Assembly (NCBI GenBank): GCA_036785705.1
Contig: JAWUZG010000333.1
Location: 347,774-411,773, forward strand
Reading direction: 5' to 3'
Origin: Acanthornis magna
Lineage: Eukaryota; Chordata; Aves; Passeriformes; Acanthizidae
Length of the DNA: 64,000 nucleotides
Part shown: positions 26,501 through 38,181 of the stretch, in pieces
How the letters are laid out: every line of letters begins with the position of its first letter
How positions within the stretch are numbered: position 1 is the first letter of the stretch
Notes under the pieces: model-generated
Told to the model about the DNA's origin: nothing
Databases searched by the model: none
What the model saw: only the letters and a program-made list of their open reading frames with translations
Program-made: the position numbers and the translations under genes

Positions 26501-28464
26501 GGCACAGTGGATCTGCCACCTACCTGTGGATGTTGGCGAGCTCCCAAATACTTTGGAGTTGAGTATGTGTGTCTAAGAGCCACTTTGAAAACATCAGGGC
26601 TAAAGATGTGGACAAGTCATTGTGCTTTTAAATAAGACATTATGGTCAGTGGTTTTTTTGTCTTCCATGTGATAATCATGGTCTTGTTAGATTTCCACAT
26701 TCCCATGGGAATGAAGTTAGGATGTGCACAGAAATACTGCCGTTCATTTTGTATTCTTTCCAGTGCGCTTTTCATCTACACATCATGGAGCAGAAAATGA
26801 GAGGCTTGCACTCCCCTAATTCTCACAGGGGATCATTAGGATTCCCCACTGTTGTCTAATCATGTGCTGTCCCATTGATGTGTAGTCAATTGCTGGGTAA
26901 TTGTGTTTTGTGGAGTAGATCTCGCTTGAGTAAAGCAGTGTGTTGGCTTTAGTTCCGGGAAACTGGTATGGATTTTTAAGCTCTTAAATGAACAACAGAT
27001 CATTCTGTGCTCCACAATGTATAAGCACAAAGTATGGAGGGAATAAGTAATGGAGAAAGGAACATTTAAAATTTATGTTTGCAGGTGGACTTGTGTGTGG
27101 AAGAAGTATCTCACATGCATGGCAAATCAGCTTATTTTTAATTTTTGAAATGCTGGAAGGAGTTTGTGAATAAGACTGCCAGTGGGGCTGCCTTAGCCAC
27201 TGGAATATGCCTGTCATAACACACTGGGTTGAAGTTCCTGCTGTGAACTGGGGAGCTGTGAGGCCTGAGCAACACCAGGGAGAGTAAATGAGTGGTGTGG
27301 AGGAAAAAAGTTGTCTTCAAACTCTTTTTTTATTGTGTGCTCCTCATGCTCTGAGCTGCAGTCGTTAGCCCACTGTGGGTGAATGGAGTAGAGTTCCAGC
27401 TGAAGCCGTGCTGTGTACCCAAGCTTCTTTGGTCTGGATAATATTGCTGAGTGTTTTCTGCAAGTTGAGGGAATGCAGGGCCCCGCAGTCTAATATTCAG
27501 GTATATATTAGGAAAAGAATCCCTTGGCACCAGGGCAGTTATGGCGAGCCCCATGATGTCTCATGGGCATAGGCCATTATTTCTGAAACAAAACTTATAA
27601 AACAAAATCTCTTCCCCACAAAGTTATAGATGGGCAGGGTGGAGGGAAAACTGACTCCTTTCACAGAAGTACCAAATTCACTGAATTCACCACATCAACT
27701 TCATTTTGTACGGTCTAGCTGGTTGGCCCAGAAAGTGCTTCTGTCTTTGAGGGTTTCTGCAGGTGGGGGTCGTGCCTGTCCCAGGCAGCCAGTGGGGTCA
27801 TCTGCTGGGGGGGACACTTTGGGCTGTCTGGCCTGGCTTGGCTTTTGCTTTGTTGCCACCTCTGTGGGGTACACTAGGCTATTTTCAAGCTAGTGGTATT
27901 ATTAGGCTAAATGACTTTAAACCAGGAACCTTCATGAGTGTGTGGGTGCTGCAGGGCAGTGTTGATCAGCCTCGGTGTGAAACTGAGAGCAGCAGCACAG
28001 GAAAGGTTACTTAATGTTATTTTATGGCAGCACATACGTTTTGCAAATGGCTGTTTTGAAGGTCAGCCTTTTGCACGTGCTGCTTTTCCCAGTTCCCTGT
28101 CTGCCTTCAGCTCACAGCCAGGCTGGCCATGGTTATTACCTTAGAGTCATTTTTTGAGTTGCATTTGAGATGAAGATAAGAGGTAGGGCAGATTATCGGT
28201 GATAGCTGATGAGGTTGTTATGATGAGACATTAGCTAGGGATGGGAGAAAAGGGAGAAAATAATAATGTGTTCGCTTTCCTGTGTGATAATGGTGTGGCA
28301 GTTTCTGTGCACATACAACGCCAGTAACTCCGTGTGTTGAGAACCACGAACAGAAGGTTATAAAGGCTGCAGAGCAGTTCCAGCTGCTGTTTTATGCAGA
28401 TGCACCACAGTATGAAATGATGAAATTTGCTTGTAGCAAGTTTTGCTTCCTCTTATTTTATTAC

Positions 28465-28516
28465 ATTTTGTATACTTTTTATACTGTATTTTGTATACTT
28501 TTTTATACTGTATTTT
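28465..28516. repeat. Tandem repeat of a 23-24-bp AT-rich unit
   Basis: Two copies of ATTTTGTATACTTTTTATAC followed by TGT stand head to tail (28465-28487 and 28488-28511), plus the start of a third. The second copy has one extra T. Confidence 0.85.
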
Positions 28517-28935
28517 GTGTTCTATCATAAAACTCCATTTTCACTGACCCATAGATTTTTTTAATATGCACCAGCTCTCTCAGACAAGGCAGACGCAATT
28601 TTTCTTAACATATTTTTCAGCAAGACCAAGGAAAAAGAGTGAATTATTATGAATTTTGTATAAAAAGGTACATCAGAAAATAATCTGAATTAAGACTAAA
28701 TGCTTGGGTTTATATTTTTCTTACTTTTCTTTCTTATTTAACTGCTCTATCCTTTTTCCCTAGTCCTTGTCTAAAGATTGAAAAATTCATAGTAAAAGAA
28801 GTATGTGATCACAATCCGATCTTTACTGTGCAGACAAATGCAGAATTCCTTCAGTTTAATGACTCCACTGATTAAAAAACTCATAGGAAAGACTGGGAGG
28901 AACTGTAAAAGTTCAGTAAAATTAAGAAGTCCTGG

Positions 28936-28960
28936 GGGTTTTTGTTTTGTTTTGTTTTGT
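28936..28960. repeat. (TTTTG)n short simple repeat
   Basis: A short run of TTTTG units follows CCTGGGGG. Confidence 0.85.
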
Positions 28961-31900
28961 GAATATAATTACTGAATAAGCAGGTCCCAAGAAAATGTTG
29001 AGCTGAAACCAAATCCTTAATTTGGCCATTGAAGTTGAATTCATAATTCCTCAGTGAAGTTATTTTTACTGCTTAAGGTAAAGAAGTTCTAAATATTACT
29101 GTAACATCACCGATTCTTAAACATGGAGGTAAAAGCTGAGTATTTATGCTTTATGAGAAGGTAGAGGAGTGGTACAAGACATCATGACTATTGTTATATT
29201 TTTATTCCTTGACAGACAGCTACTAACACCTTGTACTATAAAATATGGGCATATATGCCAAATAACATTGGTTACACATTGTTCTTTGTGGCATTTTCAA
29301 CACATCCACTAAGTCTCTGTTCTACTCACCACTCTCTTATTGCCTGCAGAGAGCTTTGCCAATACTTGATGAGTCATCACATGATTTCTGAATTTAAGGA
29401 AAATAAATGCTCATTTGATATGAACAGGGCTGATGCCACTAAGAGGACTTTGGGGTTTGCAGGTTTATCACAAGTTGCATGTGTGTTACCTTCACAATAA
29501 GGCTTTAGGTGTTAGAAGGATGAAGAATGCAGTCTATTACTACCTCTTAACAGATATCAGGACTATCCTGTTCACAGGGATGGATGTGTACTTGAGGCAG
29601 CCACCATGCTAATTACCACTTCCTCAACTTGGGAATCCCAGTTTGTTCATCAAACATGAAATATCAAAGTCAACAACAGTCTGGCATTTAGTATTTTCAT
29701 ATTCACATCTTCACTGTTACTGGTATGTTTTTTTAAGTCATATTTTACGCATCCAGTTGCAAACACGAGTTGGTTTTCAGTGTAAGGACAGCTGGTAAGG
29801 GCAGATTGGGAATGCAGGAAAACAAGAATGAATTGCCCAGGCCTATCAGTTGTGCAGCAGAGGGATATAGGAATTGAAATGTCAGTGTTTTGGAGAGGGG
29901 GTGATCAATGTGAATTTGAAGCTTGTTTCTGCCTCACTTCAAGTGACAAAATATTCCTGACATCAGCTTTAGGAAAGAGACTTATATTACCTGTGAATTG
30001 GTTAGGGACTGCCTTGCAAGGAGAACTTTGTATATATTATCAATTGCAGTATTTTTGAAACAAACACAACCAAGACTCATAATTTCACAGCAAGGACAAG
30101 AAAACAAATCTCAGTGGCAGGCTCACACTGAAGGAAAGTAACTAAAAGGTACCAAGCCTACCTCACTCCAAAGATAAAGGTTATAAGAGCAGCTCTTATA
30201 CACCTCAGTGCAGAAGCTTGCATCCACTAAATGGCCATCTGCTGAGTAGAAAAAATAAATGGAAGTGTGAAGGGTTTTTCTTGGCATAGCATAATGTCAG
30301 ATACCCATATCTGCAATTTAAGATTATACTACACTGGGAAGTAAAGCAAAAATAACCCTAAAAAATCTCCAGCCTTTTCCAGCTGATTGTTGCCTAGGAT
30401 AATTCAATTACATATTATACATGTAGAATGAATTATTTAAAAATCCAGTATTAAAAGACTTAAAAAGCAGCAATTCTTTTATTTCCCTGCTAAATGTAAC
30501 CACCAAGACTTTGTCCTTCTGTAAGTAAAATCAGAAATATCTAAACTTTTGCCAGGGTGTGTGTCCTGTTGGATCTATATATTCACTAGAAACACAAGGG
30601 TGCTAGGGTAGGAATCACCAACCTGTTCTATGCATATCATTGAATATTCCTTGTAGATGATAGCTGTGAGTCTTTTGTGAGTTGCTGTGCCCATCAGTAC
30701 CACTGGATCCTCTAGGGCTTGTGCTCAGGCTGGAGAGATGTCCTGAAACACCTTGTGCACAGCCATGGATAAAGGCCCAAATATAGATTTGCACATAGAG
30801 TGCAAATCTCAAAAGCAGGGCAGAAACACAACCATGTATAAAGATTTGATTTTATCAGTAACCTGGCAAGCAGAGTCTAGAAAAAGAAAGAGGCCTCTGT
30901 TCAGCATATTGCCAGCTTTTCTGTTGTGTCCTAAATTTTTTGTACCAGTAACATTTCTCAAGGTGTTGGTAGGAATTTCTGCATGAGCAAGGCTGCAAGA
31001 TATGGTTCTACTAATGCCAATATCTTTTGAGGTGTATGGCTGCTCCATTCGGTGGGGATTTGTACTGATGGGTAGCTCTCTAGAAGCCAGCTGAAATATG
31101 TACCCATATGAATTTATGTTGGTTGTAAAATTACATGACAGAAGTGCAGTATTTCCTGCGAATTATTGCTGTATGCCTTCCTAAGTCTCTCATCTTACAT
31201 TACATTTCCTAAACTCAGGGCTAAAATGCTGTACTTTTTAGGCATGTATTTCAAAGGTCAGCATGGAGTTATATCTCAATTCATATATAAGAAAGAAAAA
31301 TAATAATTGCAAGGAAGTGTTACTATTCATTGGCTTTTCCATCAATCTCCTTCTTGTTTTTACTTCATTTGCAGCATATGATTTCAGGGCATGAAGCCAA
31401 AGTGGACTTTTGCGTCAGCTAGTCTCACTTGCATATAGCAACTCCTCAATTATCACTTAGCTTCTCCTTTGTTATGCTCTGTGCTCCTTAGTTTATAAGG
31501 ATTACTTTCAGTAAGACAGTTAAACTCAATATAAATGTGCTTTGAGATTAATACCTTGCCTGTTAATTTGTTCCCAGCTTCTCATCTTCATGGTTAAAAA
31601 TAGACATCAGGTAGGAATCTGAATGCACTTAGTTTTGGCTTTTAGCTGACTGTTCTTGCTGCCTACCAAGAGTGTTAAGTCATAACAGACATCTGGCTAT
31701 ATATAGAGAGGAAAAAACTGTAAATATTATTTGAATGCTAAGTGTACTTCAGGATTTTTAAGACATCTCACTATAAGCCTTATTAGTCTTTTTTGTTCTT
31801 GCATTTCCGGGCTGGTATGACCTGAACAGAGAGAATGAGATTGTCATTTCCCTTCTGCTAGGGGCGAATATAATTTATTTTTCTTCTTATTATTGGACTC

Positions 31901-33103
31901 TCTTAACAGGAATTAAGGCTCATTGCTTTAAAGACACATGTGTTTAATAACAGGGATTTGATGTGTGCTGATCTCAGTGCCCATATGAAGTCTCCTGCAG
32001 ATCAGAAGCAGTGCACAGCTGCAGATATTTGTGCACATGAAGTGCCTTAGAGGACCACTGCCTAACTGCATGCATTTTACATGCTTTTCTTCTGATATGG
32101 ATCTAAAGCTGCCAACAACAGCGTGGGAGCAGCAAAACTTAAAAGGAAAGGAAGGAATGTTTCCAATAAAATTTGCCTCCCTTGCATAGTCTAAGTGACA
32201 GCAAGCATTCCAGCTTTGAGGGCTTCCAGTTGGCATTGTATGAAAATATATTTCAAAGTGGGGAGAAAATATGAATATAAAGAGGAGGAAGAATGAACTG
32301 CGGCACCACTGGGCTTCATTCACAGCCAAGGCTGTGGAGAGGGAAGTGGTGACAACTTTGGAGTTATATGTGCGTAAGAGCAAAGTTTCCCACATGTGTT
32401 CTCATCAGTATCACAGTTTGGGGTGCTTGGTAATGGAGGTTTGGGCTTCAGCCAGTGGGAGGCAAGGCCAACCACAAAGTTCAGATCTGGATCCAAATGC
32501 CTGCGTGTTTGGGAGTAGTTATCCCTCTGGTTCGAGATTTTACTCATCTTAGCCATGCACAAAAATAAGTAACAAACATGAAAAAAGATGATTTTCAAGT
32601 TGGAGCTGTAATACTTTAAGTATTTAAGCCCTTTAGCAGTTTTGATTAACCAGGGGATTACATGAGATTTTGTGTGCCATTTACTTTATAAATTTGCTAA
32701 AATGAAATATATGACAAATACTTTGTCATTTGTACTGCAAATCAATCTTAAATGAGCCTGAAATGAGGTTTGGAGTAAATACCACTTGTGCCTCCATATC
32801 AGATCTTGTGCTTTAGGGAGCACTTGGTTATCTGCAGGAGAGAGAGTGAGCTCCTACCATACTCTAAAACCAGCTCTTCAGCTGTACTAAGGGAGAAGAG
32901 ATGGAGGCCACTGTGCTGGCAGTGACGTGGCAACCACTTGCCAATGTCACAAAGCCATGGGCAGAAATGGCTGCTGTGAGTTGCACTTGCTGTAGAACAT
33001 TGCTGCATTTTGCTAAATATCCTCCTTTTCTGCTTGGAAGATCTGATTTTTTCCCCATTTCGGGGGACTCTGCTTCTACAAGCATAAATGTGGACATTTT
33101 GTG

Positions 33104-33175
33104 CTTCTACTTATTCTACACCCTGCAATTAGGTCATCTTCCTGACCTAATTGCATGGGGTAGAATATACAGAAG
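33104..33175 (+). other. 72-nt pre-miRNA-like hairpin (candidate)
   Basis: The two 33-nt arms, 33104-33136 and 33143-33175, are complementary at 28 of 33 positions and are separated by a 6-nt loop (TCTTCC). The 13 positions next to the loop pair perfectly (TGCAATTAGGTCA with TGACCTAATTGCA). Two single mismatches and one 3-by-3 internal loop lie further out, and the base of the stem pairs again (CTTCT with AGAAG). This size and shape fit an animal pre-miRNA. A small palindromic MITE is the main alternative. I do not recognise the arms as a known miRNA. The strand of any transcript is unknown. Confidence 0.3.
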
Positions 33176-33332
33176 ATGCTGGAGAGTGCTTAATTTATTT
33201 GGAGTTGAGGAGATGGCTTCAGTTGCCGGAGTTGGCACAGCAGCAGCCTACAACCATTGCTCTTGCACTTCTGTTGTGGCAGGAGCTCCTTGGTTCTTGG
33301 AGGTGCTAGAAAATCCCTGCTTCTTGTAAGAA

Positions 33333-33416
33333 GAATTCTTTGCTACAATTTCACCCCCTGAATTCTTTGCTACACTTTCACCCCCTGAAACCCCCTGAAA
33401 CCCCCTGAAACTCTGC
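33333..33416. repeat. Two nested tandem repeats
   Basis: A 27-bp unit starting GAATTCTTTGCTACA and ending TTTCACCCCCT occurs twice (33333-33359, 33360-33386). It is followed by three copies of GAAACCCCCT, the last partly degraded. The second unit appears to derive from the end of the first. Confidence 0.85.
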
Positions 33417-36400
33417 CTGAGTTGGGGTCAAAAGCACATCCAGCAGCTCCTTTGGAATAAGAGGCAATGGAATTGTGACAATCATTTTCCATTTTATTCC
33501 ATTTCAACCACAGATAAAACTAACACCAATTTAATTAAACGATCTTGCATATATTGATCAGATTCTGAAATTTGCATTTAATACTAATAGCTGCAGTGGC
33601 TCGTAACATATTATATAGAATAAACAGGTTTTGAAGAGATTATTTGCTATGTTGGTGGTGGTTTTGTAAGAAAAGAAGCTAGTGGCCCTTTCTAAAAGCT
33701 TTGTAACTCAGGGTCTCCTAAATAATAAATGTCTGCCTTGAAAATAAGGCTGTCCCATGTTCCCTTGTGTCCTGGTGGTTAGGTCACGCGAAGCAAACAA
33801 TTGAGCAAGCACACTGCATAAGTCTGACAATAGATAGGTCCTTGGGAGCAGTTGTTCACGCTTTAGCTGTTCTTTTAAAAGAGCATGATCATTCTAATGT
33901 AAACCAAAGGTGTTTCTTTTTTCCTGCTCATACAAAAAAAACCACATCTGAGTAGTCCTCATGCTCCTTCTAATTATATGAGCTACTGATTTTGGGTTAA
34001 TGTTCTTCGTTCCAATTCAGACTGTTCCTGTTAAGATGCAGCTGGCGTCAAAATGATCCTATCTTATGACTACTACTGTATATGATATAATTAAGGAGTA
34101 ATCCCTTTCAAAATTGGTCATTAGCATTAGCTAGCAATTTGCTAAATTTGCTTCAAAAGGTTAATGCTACAGCTGTGGTAAACAATAACTAATTTCATGG
34201 GGATTTATTGCTGTTAAAAAGTATAATCAGTTTCTAATAGCAATACTTAATTTTTAAAAAAAACTGTAGATTGGTTGACTGCACTCGGATTGCTTACAAT
34301 GGATATTTTCCTGGCAGATGGGTAATCCTCTGTTAGTAATTTCAATTCTGAGTTCTCAGATTTAGCACTTCAATTATGCATTCTTCGTTTGTTTTATTAA
34401 TTGTTTGGTTATATTTGACAATGCCGAACTATACATGCATGCATAATATATGACATATTATTCATGAAATTTTGCAATGTGACAGGCTCTGGTTACTCAT
34501 GAGTAATACAGCAACCGTCACATAATAAATAAAGTAAAGTGACTTTATGTAAGCTTGTTCTAAGTCTTTAAACATAATTATCTGAATTGTTGAAAGGAAA
34601 TAAGTGTTGAAATTACTCTGATGCGTGATGTAGTAATTTGAGGAAATAAATTCTTATGCAATAGGTAGAACTCTTCTAAAGATGTTTATGAAAGGAACAA
34701 ATGAGATAAATGGAGATATTCTGTGCTTAATACCAAGGCTGAAGGTGGCTGAGATTGGTGTGCTTACCCTTGCTGTAAATTTCTGCCGCTTTATTAACTG
34801 CAGCAGAACTGGATATAATTACATAGGCATAGAATTTAGCCGGGAGGGAATATTGCTACTGTGTGGAGCTGAAGTTCTTGCAGGATAGGAAACACGTGAC
34901 TGATTAATTCTGTGAGTTGCTGGAGAGCCTCATTCATGTCTCTGGTTTCATGTCTCTTCTGGTCATAAAACCCAATAACCTCAGCTCCCTCTCAGTGCCT
35001 TCAGATGCAAATATTCTGCCATGGAAATCTAAAGTAAACCTTTAGTTTGAATCAAACAAAATGAAAACAGTTTGCTGAGTTGCGGAGTCTCATTTCAGGT
35101 GACTTTGAGGTGTGTGTGGCAGGTGTGTGCTGCTCTGGTGCCTCGTGGGAGCTGTGTGTGGGTGCGTTCTTCCCTCATTCTTCACTCCTCCTGTACTGCC
35201 TGACCCCCAGATCTCTGTGTGCAGAGATATTCTGAATTTGGCAAAAGGCTGAGTCTGACCACAGAGTTTGCAGGTGACGGAGAAGGTGAAGTGACAGTCG
35301 CTGGAACTACAGCTCCCACAGTTCTCCAGGGCTTGAGGATTGCAGGTTTTGCACTGAAGTTGTCTTTTTTGAAAAGTAACATTACATAAGGACTCAGGGA
35401 AATATATTCCAGTGCTTGCATTAAATGTTTTGAGGCTTTTGTTCCAAAGTACTTTTGTTTGTATTGAAAGTACCAGGAAAACACTTACATTTTCAAAATT
35501 AAAAAAAAAAAAAAAATCCAGAACATTTCATTCTGTAAAGCATTTTGATGTATAAAAACTCCACAATTTTTCCTTAGGCTGCATGTTATTACACTAGTCT
35601 TGTTTTTAGTAAAATATTTTTCAGTGATTTCTCACATTATATAGGGGTTCTGTATACAAAGAAGGAGAAATAATGGTTGCAGATAAATTTTTTCGCTTAC
35701 TGAATTCCATAAAATGCATACTCACCTTCTTTGCACTTACAGAGTAAAATTATTTTTAAAATTTCCAAATATTTTGTTAAATCTTCCTTCTTGTTGCTTT
35801 TTTCTTCCCCTCTAAAGCCCATATTAGCATTCCTACTTTAGGACTTTTACCAATTGTTTAAATTACAATACAATTTTGAGATAATTCAACCTCTAAATAG
35901 CAGAATTTAGTAGCAAATTATCACCTTAAGTGAAATCACAGAAATCATTGATGCAATAATCCATTACACTTTTGTTACCAGTTTCTTGTTGGTTGTTATT
36001 CACCTGCATTACAGTCAGTAACTTCACAGGAGAAAAGCAGACCTCAGTAGAAAGAACATCAACCAACCTGGTCAAGGCTACCACCTCCAAATTTACAGTT
36101 TTTATTATATTTTTATATTTATATTATATTCATATGCTCTGGACAGTTCCTCCAGCTTCATTTAGACAGGGTCAATAGAACCTAACCGTTCTTTTCTGGG
36201 TTTCTAGAGAGAATTAGAAAATAGTATCTGTTCATTTCCTTGCAAATCTCAACATTTTATCAAGACAGGAATGCATTACTGCAAAGAGTTCATTTGTGAA
36301 GCAGGTTCCACAGATTAGATTTAAAGATTTAAATAGGTATTTTTTTTGTGATTGTCATTTTTGTTTCCCTTTTGAATTGTCTTTAAAGACAAACTGGCAG

Positions 36401-37930
36401 CCTTGTAAATTAAATAGAAATTGTTATGTCTGAAATTCATGTGCATTCATTAATATTGGAAGTTAATGTTATAAAAATCTTCAGCCGTATCATAATCTCT
36501 TTAAGTGCTACTAATGCATACTCATACTTTTCTTATGTTGTCTTCTGTCACTAAAAAGTAGATTCTGCTTTCATTTACTGTAGCTACAAACTACTGACAG
36601 CATAGCTCATTTCCGAGCATGTAAAACTGTAATTAAGATTGTGGCATGCAGTTTTGCCTCCCTGGTGCACTACAAAAAGAAAACTGACTTTCCCCAAAAT
36701 TTCTTATCTGCAAAAGGAATTTTGGGACACTTTAAGAGAGTGCATTCAGTGACTTTTTATAATCTTTATTTCCTACTCCATTACAGAATTGCATAGACTA
36801 ATAGCACTATTTTTTTTAAGCAGAACTAGATTCAGCTTGTGAGCGGTAAACCACAATTCAGTAGAAAAAGGTCTATGTGAAAATTCATTGCAAACATAAA
36901 CAAGAATATCTCTGTTGACTGCACTGGCCTTGTGCATTTCAGGAGACAGAGTAGTCTAAGAAGTCAGTACCTCAGTCAGGACAGATGGATGTATTTTACT
37001 CTCTTTTAGTCTCGTTCTATCAGCTGTGTGATTCAGCTGGCATCTGTGCTTTGGTTTTCATGCTACAGATCCTGTTATATCAGTTCCAGTGACACAGAAG
37101 TAGTAATTCATCTGTATGCTGACTTTTCTGACACAGGTATGTTTGAGATCATGGAGGTGTTATTTTAAAGAGCACATTGTTACATTGGTCATGGAGTTAC
37201 ACAGCAGTGTCTGTTTTACAGAGAAGTGTGTATGAATGAAATGCACTGTTACTATTGAATAATTAAGCTTCATTGTGGCAATTTTTACGTATGAAGAGTA
37301 GGAGAGGAGATCTGTCAGTAGCATCTGAATAATAAGTCTGAGATGTACCAAATGCCTTGTGGAAATGTGGTTCCTAGAGCTGTTCTCCCATGCTGAATTC
37401 TAAATATAGGCTTCTGAGATGGAGTAAAATCAGCATTCAAAGCATATTTGTGTTAGGGCTGTTAAAGGATTTACTTCCCATTCACTACCAGCATTTTTGC
37501 TCTCACATTTCTCATCCGTTTACCTACAGACTTACCACAGGGCTTCATTGTGTGCCCTCTTCTGTCACACAAATGTGCTGGCTAGCAGAAAACCAACCAT
37601 TACTGTATTGATTTTCTTTCATGCCTGCAAGTCATGAAGGTTTTGTGATTAATATAAATCAATATTTGTGGTAGAGCAGAAAGTGACTTGCGTAACTGCT
37701 GATGAAAAAGAGAACACTGAAACTTTCATTCAACATCATTTTTATCTGTAAATATTTGTCTTAATAGGATTTCCACTGTACCAGGCTTCATACTGTGAAG
37801 CAGGAAGTTTTTGGTGTGATATTGGCAGAATTTCTTCAGCTGTGACCCCCTACAATTTTAACACAATTTTAAAAAGAGCTAGAATCTAAGCTAGATACCC
37901 TGCTTCCTTATTACTTGTTAGAGGAGAGAT

Positions 37931-38005
37931 GGGATGGGATGGGATGGGATGGGATGGGATGGGATGGGATGGGATGGGATGGGATGGGATGGGATGGGAT
38001 GGGAT
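37931..38005. repeat. (GGGAT)15 pentanucleotide microsatellite
   Basis: Fifteen perfect GGGAT units are visible, followed by a variant GGGTT and GGGGAT that lead into the neighbouring TAGAA array. Confidence 0.95.
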
Positions 38006-38015
38006 GGGTTGGGGA

Positions 38016-38075
38016 TAGAATAGAATAGAATAGAATAGAATAGAATAGAATAGAATAGAATAGAATAGAATAGAA
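38016..38075. repeat. (TAGAA)12 pentanucleotide microsatellite
   Basis: About twelve perfect TAGAA units (ATTCT on the other strand) follow. They adjoin the 3' end of the minus-strand CR1 fragment. CR1 elements normally end in a short ATTCT-rich repeat, so this array has probably expanded from the CR1 tail. Confidence 0.95.
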
Positions 38076-38181
38076 TAAAATAGATTATTTCAGTTGAAGT
38101 GCAATAATCACCTAGTCCACCCACCTGACCAAGGACCAACCAAGTCAAAGCTTGTACGTAAGGGCCTTGTCGAAATGCCTC
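38076..38181 (-). mobile_element. CR1 LINE 3' end, part 1 (split by LTR)
   Basis: The + strand reads CACCTAGTCCACCCACCTGA and continues GGGCCTTGTCGAAATGCCTC. This is the reverse complement of the conserved 3' end of chicken-repeat-1 LINEs. The ATTCT-rich tail lies on the low-coordinate side, so the element is on the minus strand. It is interrupted after GCCTC by an LTR and resumes at 39572. Confidence 0.85.

Larger units (their letters stand above)
13795..37925. other. Unique AT-rich DNA with scattered simple repeats, no complete gene recognised
   Basis: This 24-kb stretch has only short chance open frames. Items worth separate mention are the AT-hook exon candidate at 16477-16523, simple repeats at 20979-21097, 22101-22152, 22487-22605, 23486-23512, 28465-28516 and 33333-33416, and the hairpin at 33104-33175. 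Segments near 24.13-24.72 kb and 34.06-34.56 kb are rich in homeodomain- and POU-type motifs and could be conserved non-coding elements. Confidence 0.55.

Noticed and set aside
37926..38080. Telomere-like array
   Set aside because: The units are GGGAT and TAGAA, not TTAGGG. They are ordinary pentanucleotide microsatellites next to a CR1 tail.
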